Shown: positions 11,510-20,670 of the stretch, in pieces
How the letters are laid out: each line of letters starts with the position of its first letter
Position numbering within the stretch: position 1 is the stretch's first letter
Source: Dimargaris cristalligena
Lineage: Eukaryota; Kickxellomycota; Dimargaritomycetes; Dimargaritales; Dimargaritaceae
Assembly (NCBI GenBank): GCA_027576995.1
Contig: JANBQC010000185.1
Location: 1 to 45,428 of the forward strand
DNA: 45,428 bases
Reading direction: 5' to 3'
Translations under genes and position numbers: made by a program
The notes under the pieces: model-generated
Databases searched by the model: none
Told to the model about the DNA's origin: nothing
What the model saw: the letters and a program-made list of their open reading frames with translations, nothing else

Positions 11510-13250
11510 TTCCAAGGCGTAAGCCTAACAGGGTGGAGTGTGAATTGTGGGCCAATCCGGTACAAGCCGGAGTATTAGACCAGGTTTACATGATTGGCGC
11601 TGCATGAAGCCATGGGTTAGATTGTAGAGTATAATTTCTGGTATAGTCTTTGGTAAGTCAGCCTTTAAAGGGTTACAAGGGCTGAATTCGAGGGCACTGT
11701 TGTCAATTGCTGGTATTAAACGTGGGTATAACCCCACGATAATAAATATTATCGAATTGTTCCGAAAACCCGGCGAAAATGGCAATGCCGTGCTTAATAG
11801 TCGAAGGGATTGAGGTCGCCCCATTTTTGGATTCTAGGTACTAGCATTGCCTACGTTCATCAATAGGGCGCGGCAATTCAATCACCAAAAGAATTACCTC
11901 CCTTCGACCATTCCCGCATCCCTATTCACATCCTCGATACTTTTTATTTGCTATCATGTCTTGATATGCTATATATAGCACTTCTACTAGTAGCGTTTTC
12001 CAGTATATTATTGTTGATTTCATGTTTTTACCCTTAACCTGCCTGGCTAAATGGGCCGAACCCACCCCTATAGTTACCCAGCGGTAAATCAGTAAAATCA
12101 ATACCCCTTTTACAAGTTGAATTTTCCCTATACTTGATACCTGACATTATAATAAACCCGTCGGGATATATTTTCAATAAAATATACACTCAAACCAAAT
12201 CAACTTAACCATTGGCGGTAAATGATTTGCATCGCCAATAATTAACCATGCCTCATACGTACATAGCCTGTGGGGCTGTGGGGGCTCGGGAGGGACAAGG
12301 GCACGGAGGACGGAAGGTTTTCCTGCCACCAGGGGTATTGGGTTATAAGATTTAGACAATAGATATATTCGGAAGACACTAAAACACTAGTAAAGCTCGA
12401 AAAACATTGATATTCGGATAGAATTTCGATGATTCTAACGACTCTGATCACTCTGGAAAGTCAGCTGAAACTCTGGGAAATACTCTGAAAATACTAGAAA
12501 GGATACTCGAAGCAGGAACTGGTTTTCCTGGAGACACTCATATAAATTTGGTCTGATTTATTAATGGGTTGGGAATGCTGGCGCTATTTATACAACGCCA
12601 GCGAGTTTAGAGCAAATAGCGAATTAGAGCAAATTAGCAATGGAGACCAGATGTTGGATATGGAAGATTCGATGACGAATTACCGCAGTGCTTAGACTAA
12701 TTAAACGGACGGAACCATCGGGGTTCTAACGTCAATTTGAAAGACGAATAGCCGGGACAGACCAGTAGTGACTAGGGCAGACCCATGTCTAATCCAGTTA
12801 GACATGCACGCTGCAAACCGTGACTGAGTTTCCAAGTAAAAATTGAGGTCAAGATGGTAAATACATTTCAATGTCATGTCGGAATCTGCCACATATGTCG
12901 AGGGAAAACATAAAATATATTGTGTGAACAAATACAAGTAGTACATAAACATCATAGGTTTTGTTAGGTAATGGTTTCTACTATCGTTTAAAATGTTTAC
13001 CCAAGCTATTGGAGCCGATCTTGAATTTATAAATTACTATAAATCGGGCATTACCGCCACTACCCCCAATCCAAATATGAATGCTAAATTTATTGGTGAA
13101 CCCAGAGTTTTTAGAGTCACAGACTCGAAAACATAATTAAAATGTTAACTAAAAATCATACGACCTCCCAAAAAGGTCAAGACTGGTAGACTATGGTGTA
13201 AGGACTTTCATATATGTGGAAGCATAGGAGTTTGTTCAACCGAGAAAATT
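11510..13250. other. Intergenic region upstream of the TPP1-like gene
   Basis: Contains an ATG-initiated minus-strand open stretch (11525-11824, 99 codons) that I do not recognise and that overlaps the likely promoter or 5' leader of the TPP1-like gene. Further along are a cluster of ACTCTG-containing words (12441-12510) and a 7-bp-stem inverted repeat at 12577-12602. No other gene is visible; the part beyond 12,650 is AT-rich and stop-rich. Confidence 0.45.
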
Positions 13251-14114
13251 TTAGTAGTGGTTGTAGTTACTGCTACTACCGCCATTGCCACCGTTGCCAC
13301 CATTCCCGCCGCTGCCACCGGATCCACTACCGTAGCTATTTCCACCGTCACCACCATTACCCCCGTTACCAGCATTTCCGCCGTAGTTGCCTGATCCGGC
13401 GTTGCCGCCATCCCCACCGTTACCGCCATTACCACCGGATCCACTACCGTAACTATTTCCACCATTGCCGCCGTCGCCGCCATTCCCAGCGCTTCCGCCG
13501 GAGCTGTACGAGTTACCACGACCGAAGCTGTAGTTGGAATTATCGCGATTGCGATAACGACCATTGTTGTTGAATCCGGAGTAGCGGTAGTCGTCGAAAT
13601 CGACGTAAGGAGTGCGACGGCTTACACTCCCACCGTCGCCGCCGTTGCCACCATTACCACCATTACCGGCGCTACCACCTTGCCAGTTCATGAGATTTTC
13701 GTAACCGTATCCACGGCCGGGGCGGTAATGATCATCGTCGTAGTTAGTGCTCCAGGGGCGGTTGTTTTGGTATCCGCGGTTGGATTGGTAGCGATAGTCG
13801 TCAAAGTCGACGTAGGGACTACGGCCACTGACACTACCACCATCGCCACCGTTACCGCCATTCCCTCCATCACCTCCCGATCCGCGGCCATTGCTATCAC
13901 CGCCATCCCCACCGTTGCCACCATTGCCTCCGTTACCGCCACTTCCACTGGGCAGGCGGTTGGAGTTGGATCCGTGGTTGTGGTGTTGATTGCCTTGGCG
14001 GTGATACTGCTCGGAAACGAAGCGAGGGGTTAGTTCGGGCGTTGCGGCAGCCTGGGTTTGGGTAGTAGCCAGGATGGTGGCGAGAAGAGCGACGATTCCA
14101 ACGGTGACCTTCAT
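13251..14114 (-). CDS. Secreted glycine-rich GGN/GGD repeat protein
   Basis: Intronless, 287 residues, ATG start. Residues 1-22 are a signal peptide (VTVGIVALLATILATT, then QAAATPE). The mature part alternates long glycine-rich runs built of GGN, GGD and GGS triplets with two homologous tyrosine/aspartate-rich modules. Each module begins with a basic-Ser/Thr-PYVDFDDYRY block (GRSPYVDFDDYRY and RRTPYVDFDDYRY) and continues with N/R/Y-rich sequence. The C-terminal third is almost pure GGNGG/GGDGG with SYGSGSGG spacers and ends SSNYNHY. The composition suggests an extracellular structural or adhesive protein. Regular GGX repeats can form polyglycine-II-like helices in other proteins, but that is inference here. 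Not assigned to a named family. The reverse strand of this low-complexity region is also open but is only a shadow. Confidence 0.75.
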   Translation of the reverse strand: MKVTVGIVALLATILATTQTQAAATPELTPRFVSEQYHRQGNQHHNHGSNSNRLPSGSGGNGGNGGNGGDGGDSNGRGSGGDGGNGGNGGDGGSVSGRSPYVDFDDYRYQSNRGYQNNRPWSTNYDDDHYRPGRGYGYENLMNWQGGSAGNGGNGGNGGDGGSVSRRTPYVDFDDYRYSGFNNNGRYRNRDNSNYSFGRGNSYSSGGSAGNGGDGGNGGNSYGSGSGGNGGNGGDGGNAGSGNYGGNAGNGGNGGDGGNSYGSGSGGSGGNGGNGGNGGSSSNYNHY

Positions 14115-16037
14115 GTTGACAAGTTGATATTGGGATACGGGCGCGATTGATAAAGCGGAAGAGAAAGGGGGAAAAATTGAGTGGTATATAGTAGAAGATC
14201 AAGCGAAGCGTGGATATAAAATTACTAATATTGTTCGGGGACCGTCAAGGACCTTGTAAAGCGTAAACTCGGGGGAGTGAGTTAAACTGATGGAATGGAG
14301 CTAACGTAGCAATTTTCTCAGAAAAATGCTTAGAGTGAAGTGGGAGAAAGAGAGAGGGGGGGGGATGAGAGAGATCATACAAAGATTGCGTGTTGAACAA
14401 GTGGTTTACTTTTCAAAAGGACGTTGGTGGGCCAAGTATATATATAGCAAACCTGGGTTGTAATGACGATACCATGACCAATTAACCTTCTATCGTTATG
14501 AAGTAGGCAACCCAAATTAGAGAGGCCCAGATCTAAGACCCCACCACATAAAGAAGCAGCTTTGCAAAAATATTCAACTCCGCCACATTTACTGAGCCCA
14601 TAGCCCATCAAAAACCACCGGATTCGACGCTGCGATGCACAAGTTACTTCTGGGTCTCTCCACTCGGAACGCTAAACAGTTACATTCAGTTGTATGTAAG
14701 CCTTTATCCATTTTCGTCAATAATAATAGTAAAAAACTCGATAATCTAAAGAATTAGGCACGTACGGGAGTGATTGACTATCACTAGTTAATGCATCCAG
14801 CTGCCGATGCCAAGCGGGAGTTGCCCACCGAGAGTGTACCTGAGCTATTTTACAATGTATGAGCGGGTTTGCGGAAACTTTTGACCTGTCCTTTATTATT
14901 ATCGTACTGCTCAAGCATTTCAGCTGCAGCAAAGTGCAAGCCAGGTTTCCGATTACCCTGGTTGGTTGTATAGTCGGCCGCCTTCTAGGTAAATAACCTA
15001 TACTAAGTGTGAGAAGGCCAGTTCCGCATATTCGGTACAGTCCAACTTACAGATCAACTGTGACAACCAGATCCACCACCACCAAAATACTACTAAACGG
15101 AAATATTCATGCATACGTTGCTCGGGATCCAACTGAAGCCGTTAACAGTCTAGAGTGGACCAGTCTCTGTGTCTGTCACTAGGATATTTTGAACGAAGTG
15201 GAAAAGGTTAGATTTGAAACTACTTATTAAAGAAACGGGGAGGAACAGGGGGGGTGGTGGAACTTGAAAATCCCTATAACATTGCAACGCCGGATTTGGA
15301 CTAGCCAGTCCCGCTGTAATAAACCCAAGTGTATCACACAGATTATATATTTTTAAAGTAGGTTTATATACTCAGTACGCCTTTGGAATTTGGAAGACAA
15401 ATACAGATAGGTGCTCAATTTATGACCGCAAGAAAACCCCTGTACCGTTAATAATTGGGTCATCAATCAACGAAGCCCAGGTGATGGCAACATCTTTCTA
15501 TCCCATCACCTCCTTTCGTGGTCAGGGGTGTAGTCGGGAGTAGGAGTATTGCCTTCCAAACCCATGCCCATTTTGGTAAAAACAACGGCAGTCGGATTAT
15601 TTTTGCTTCCACGTCCGTTTCAAAATAGTAAGAAACTGGGATTCAGATGGGTTCATCAAGTCGTATACGGCGGATTATTATTTACCTTCACGTAACAAGA
15701 ACTGTGTGGGCCTTAGATATACCCGGTATGTTCTCCCAGCCAAACCATGTCCAGCAAATCCAAATACCAATAGACGAGGCTATGGATTGGGGGATGTATA
15801 ACTAACAACCGGGGTTCATACACCATTCCACCTGACTAAAAATCCTGATGCTCGCCAAAATGTCCAAACGAGGCATAGCTACTATAACCTACACTATTAA
15901 GACCCGGTGGTTGCTATTTTTAGAGACCGTCGGATAAATCTAATATTAACCAATACAAACGAGAGTTTATTGTTACAATACAGATCTAAACACATTAAAG
16001 AAAAATAAAAAAAACAGCGGTGATTTCGGCCAGTTAG
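14115..16037. other. Intergenic region, nothing recognised
   Basis: About 1.9 kb with stops in all frames. The first ~150 bp next to 14114 is probably the promoter of the glycine-rich protein gene. A GA-rich and poly-G tract lies near 14343-14372 and a second G-rich stretch near 15239-15260. The end nearest 16037 is the 3' side of the UFD1-AZUL gene, with an A-rich tract near 15995-16015. No gene or RNA recognised. Confidence 0.5.
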
Positions 16038-18796
16038 TTAACTGGAAGCACCAAGTGCTTCATTGGTTAACACAGGTTTGGGAGCATGCATCAGTAGCCA
16101 CCGCTTGGCCGACACCAGATCAGACCCAGCCGAAATGACCGCTTTGGCGAGCCACTCGATGGGATACCCAGTCAGCGATTGGTCAGAAGAGCGAGGCTGG
16201 ACTTCAGCCGCAAGCGCATTTACCAGGAGAACCTGTCTGGTCGTAGTCTCGTCCACACACAGTTGCAGAGGGCCGTCCCGAGCGCATAAGGACTGCTTTC
16301 CTCCTTCCCCTGGTCGGTTCCAAGCGGGGGCCAGGGCAGGCCCTCCTCTGTGGAGCAATTGGACCACCTGTTCCACATTGGGTCGGATTCGAACTGCCGC
16401 CGTAGTGGGGTCCATGGGGCCGGAGTTAGTGCCCGTAGCACACATTGGATTTTGGCACCAGCTGTTGCCGCAGCCATGGGTAAGTTGGCGATGGAGCGCC
16501 TCCGCCACCCGCTGGATCAGTTTACGGTGATCGGGGTCGTGGGCGGACGACCAAAAGGGGCCGAAGCATAGTGCACACAAATCGAGGAGATTGGCACTGG
16601 CACCCAGGGCCCGGGGCCGCAGGCAGTTGGGATTGGCGCAGAGCTGGAGTGGCAGAGGTTGGTTCTGGCGCTGAATATGGTGCCACCGCATGTGGGTGGC
16701 CACTTCCTTAAGCTTGACATTTTTCTGGCACTGGGTACACGGGATGGTGCGATTGCCACAGTAGGACTCGTGCTCATGGAGGCCACTTAGTTTATCGCGC
16801 AAGTCTTCGGATGGGGGGCCCTGAGGGGTAAGCGTGTGGCAATAGCGACAGATAATCATGCGGAGGGGGCACACCGTACATCTGTGATGGGCCAGTTCCG
16901 GGATGGATGTTCCTTCGTAGCCACAGGGACAGGTCTGAAGTTCATGATGGAAAAATAGATGCTTGGCTCTCTGAAACGGCGTATCGCCGGACTAGGTATG
17001 GACAATTAATGATGGTTTGGCATGACGTAATAATAAGTTAGTATACATGGGTTGGTTAGATGACGATAGGTACCCGAACATGAATACAGACGGGGGAATG
17101 CCTCCAGCAAACCGGTGGTGAGCTTGTGTGAGTACGCAATCAAGACAATATGGGAGAAGTTCATCCAAGCTGTATAACGAAAAATCCATTAGATTCGGCC
17201 AATATTACTAGTTAAAAATACATTTCCCATATATTTTCCCATACACGTATAATGTAAACCTTATATAGCTGGGCCGAGTTTCGCCCATATTATATTGACA
17301 TGGTATGCTTAGCCATACGGTATGGCGATAAAAATATTACAACTTACAGTATCACACTGGTCGCAGTGCCAGTGGTTGTCGGCCTGTTCACCTCGCTTTA
17401 GCACTCGATGGCAGGCAGGGCACCGGGTATTGTTTCTCGCGCAGAAGGTGGCGTGCAGTTCGTAGCTCCGCGATGGTACGGTGGTTTGGCAGTTAGGACA
17501 GGTCTTCTGGTCGGCCGATTCATCCACTGGAGCAGGTGTCAACAGATGATCTGACTCTACTTCACCGAAAGGTTCCCGAGTAATACGGAGCTGGTAGCTA
17601 ACGGGGCCCGCCATGTCGGTGGAATCGAGCTCATCTATGAAGCGTATGATGTTAATTTGAAACTCCCGGGAAGGGTTGCGGGTATTATCAACAGCAATAT
17701 CAAGCTGTTTGGTTGTTTGCGAGGAAAAACTTGCAACTAGGTGGTCTCGGTAGGAAGCGGGCTCGGTACCGGGCTGGACAAAAATATCGACAGATCCGTC
17801 GGAGGCCTCGAGCCACAGATGGATGTGGGGTATATCCGAATCGGCCTGGAATCGCCACGCATGGCTACGGCGTTGCTGGGATAGGGTGCCACGGACGGGC
17901 CGGTCCAATTTAATAGTACCTTGATTATCGGTCGCTTCTACACCATCCATAGCCGAGGCATTGTCCTGGTTCGGCAGACTCGAGCTTGTTGGCGACAAGC
18001 CCTGGGACTCGAGGGTTGAACCTTGCGGTTCACTTGGTTCAGTGGACGATGGATCAATACCAATTGGTTCCTGGAACGGAATAATGTCCACCGCAATATC
18101 CGTATCAATCACGGTGGCCGCGGGACCGGGCTGGACCTGCTCGACTTCGAAACGATAGTTGTGGCGACCATGTGGTACGGTAATAATGTCGTGAGTCGCC
18201 AAAGTAGTAAAATTCGAACGCAAATGGGCTTCGAGGGCCGCACGGAGATCTCCGATGGAACGATAGCCAGCATCGAGCGGACGGAGTTGGGCCCCGGTAG
18301 CCTTGGGTAGGACAATCAGCTCCAATTCCACGGCTTCGCCGGGAGCGGAGGCCAAGGCCTCCATGAGGCGAAGCGGGGCCAGTAAGGGGGAGTAATGTTC
18401 AGAAGCGCTTGCGGAATTGGTGACCAGGTCTCCCAAGGGCTCGGCGGAGAATTCCTCGACGCCAGCATATGCGATGTTATGGCTGCGGGGATTCCGAACG
18501 GTAAATGTGAGGGGGTGGGGTAATTCCCGGTTGCTGGCCAAGGGCCCCGCTGAATTGGAAATAGGGGCGGAAACGCCAGGCCAGGGAGCAGCGGCGTAGG
18601 TATTGGAGTGGGCCGAGGGGGCTAATGACGACCGACCATGAAGTAGGGCTTCTAGAACGGAGGCAGGTAAAACGAGGCGGTCGGTATTGAGGAGGTTTCG
18701 ACGATTCCCCGACGCCTGCCGGAGAGCAGTGCGGCCTTCATGGGGATAAATCAGGAAAATTTGTCGAAAGGACAGGGTGGTGGAATTCGAATCCAT
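16038..18796 (-). CDS. UFD1-domain protein with zinc fingers and AZUL domain
   Basis: Two exons, 18796-17348 and 16991-16038, joined in frame (donor ACT/GTAAGT, acceptor CCTAG/TCC), giving 800 residues. Residues ~30-240 match the UFD1 N-terminal barrel, with LVLPASVLEAL, PHPLTFTV, AGVEEFSAEPLGD, ELIVLPKATGAQLRPL, LRSNFTTLATHDIITV and IDTDIAVDIIPF. A middle part (~310-410) looks like a beta-sandwich. A run of Cys/His pairs follows (CPNCQ, CPACHRVL, CDQCD, then CPCGYE, CRYCH, CTQCQK in exon 2), resembling TRAF-type zinc fingers. Around residues 634-670 the sequence HRKLIQRVAEALHRQL plus HGCGNSWCQNPMC fits the AZUL zinc domain first described in UBE3A. UFD1 domains serve Cdc48/p97 in ubiquitin-dependent extraction and the UBE3A AZUL binds the proteasome subunit Rpn10, so a bridging role is inferred. 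The 356-bp intron carries one copy of a repeat. Confidence 0.8.
17145..17292 (+). repeat. Diverged ~148-bp repeat, copy A (inside an intron)
   Basis: Lies wholly in the intron of the UFD1-AZUL gene. It aligns nearly gap-free, at roughly 70% identity by eye, with 19050-19198 in the same orientation. Shared words include atatgggag, gctgtataac, atccatt, ttttcccata, aaaccttata and cccatatta. Plus-strand orientation is arbitrary. Confidence 0.75.
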
Positions 18797-20670
18797 GGCT
18801 AAAAGATGGCGTTAATGGAATGAATGGAGGAACTATAAAACGGGTAATGCGAGGTAGAAAACAGTGTAGGGGAGAGAAGGGATAAAAGTGCTAGGCGAAC
18901 TGGGATGCTGAGAAGATAATGAAAGGGAAGGGCATACATGCGGGGCGGCCTGCCTGGGCTGAGTCAGCAAGCAAGAATATCAGCCAAAAAACCTGAATGA
19001 TAAACTCGCGGTATCTACCAGTTTAGCTCCAGCGGTTCGGGATTATAGTACGATATGGGAGTTGTTCAACAAGGCTGTATAACAAAGAATCCATTTGATG
19101 AGGCAAGTACTACTGGTTGAAAAGAAACATCCCACCGATTTTCCCATATACATATTGGTTAAAACCTTATACAACCAAGTTGATCTTCACCCATATTAAT
19201 TTATGTTCAGATTTACTCGCGCTTTAAGTGGGTAGTACCGTGGCAACGGACAGTGGGTACATACAATTGGGGGACCTAGAATATTCCCATGGTATCGGGA
19301 AAGTTCTTTCACTTGGGGCAACTTCGTTAGCCATCTAGTGTGTTATGTCTATGCAGAATGACATTGGGTCAATAATTTACCTGATCCTTCGGGGCGGGAG
19401 AGAACAATATTATAATAATGGATAGCAATAGCTTAGAGGCCCACGTACCCAGAGGCATTCCTATTAAACGAGGGGTTTAAAGAGATTGTAAATTGAGAGG
19501 CATGTTTTCAGGGCCGCAGTTGGTGTGAATCGGTTAAGACTGGATATCTGTTTTGGTTAAAGAAATCGTCGGCCTGAAGTGGCTAGCTAGGCTTACTATA
19601 GTAGAACATACTCAAGCCGTCTTTGTATTTAATTGAATCGCGTTTTCTCCAAGGGATGGGGCACTGACTTACTGGCCAGAACGGACCTATTGCGTCACCA
19701 AACCACCATCCAGCCTGGGAATTGGTCGGGCCTGGCCGGCCAGCTGGGTGGGCATTGGTCGAAACGCATCGATTATCATCGTCGGTTTAAATGACCCCGT
19801 GGGACTCGATTGGTGTATTTAACGGGTTTCCCAAAGTCCTGGAACTATTTCCAGGACCTGCCGAAGTCCGAAGCAAGGGGCGGCGGACGCTTCTCCCGAA
19901 ATCCGGTATTGTAAAAATAACCGGGCGCGCTATAGCCGATCCATCATCACACCATTCTCCAGCCACATGGTGTCATCTATCTGGCATTAAGGCCCTGGCC
20001 AATAGAGGGCGGCGACTATCCGTTGATTGCGGGGGATACGAATACACGAGTTGACGGATTTGGACATGTGCAACTCCAATATAGGGTGAAAACGTCTATT
20101 GCACCATTTAATTACTCACTAATGCCATCGCTAAATTCTGGGCAGCGTAAGCCGGCATGGACTAAGCAGAGAGAGTCTTCTCGTTGATTATTGCTAATTA
20201 GGCTTATATAACTGCCCCCCATAATGTAGGAGGCGCCCGTTGTTAGTATAAAACGTCACCGCCATTTATCTTCTACCAGCCAGAGTCATTGAAAATTCAT
20301 TGACATTTTCCGTAGCCTCCCCCGCCTATTAGATATTGCCCCCCCAGATTAAGCTCTCACTTACAATACGATTCGTAGTAGTAATTAATTGTAAACTTCA
20401 TAGTCTTTGGGACTTTTGGCACCTTCCATGTCCAATACTCTTCCCTCCTAATTCCTGTTTTCAACTTTTCTCCTATTAGCGCGACCATTTCTTAGTGTAA
20501 CCCTCTCCATCTGTACTTCTATATCGTCAGGTTCTACATACGCGCGCAGACGCCCTTCCTTAGTTTATAGCCTACGTTCCCCAGCACCTTCCGCAGTTAT
20601 ATATATATATTGGATACTTTTATATCGAAAAAGCCGCATTGCCCCGTTTACAGTCCGGCCCATTTTTGAC
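18797..20670. other. Divergent promoter region between UFD1-AZUL and Dug2-like genes
   Basis: About 1.9 kb between two genes transcribed away from each other, so it should hold both promoters. It contains repeat copy B (19050-19198), a GC-rich island around 19,660-20,050 with a 9-bp-stem perfect hairpin (19836-19857) and a 12-bp palindrome (19732-19743), and a (TA)n run near 20597-20610 about 60 bp before the Dug2-like start. An ATG-led open stretch at 19791-20054 (87 codons) is unrecognised and probably spurious. Confidence 0.5.
19050..19198 (+). repeat. Diverged ~149-bp repeat, copy B (upstream of UFD1-AZUL)
   Basis: Direct-orientation partner of the intronic copy at 17145-17292, located about 250 bp upstream of the UFD1-AZUL start codon. 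Similarity covers the whole length, with small indels. No terminal inverted repeat or target-site duplication could be seen, and no coding content. Confidence 0.75.

Noticed and set aside
11525..11824. 99-codon ATG-led frame directly upstream of the TPP1-like gene
   Set aside because: No recognisable domain; it overlaps the probable leader or first exon of the TPP1-like gene, so it was not listed as a gene.
13214..13573. Open frame with His/Arg-rich translation opposite the glycine-rich gene
   Set aside because: It is the reverse complement of GGN/GGD codons; repetitive GC-rich codons leave several frames open. The minus-strand frame has the signal peptide and ATG.
16385..16400. tRNA T-arm-like gttcgaatc on the minus strand
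   Set aside because: Lies inside the UFD1-AZUL coding exon and no acceptor stem or anticodon arm fits around it.
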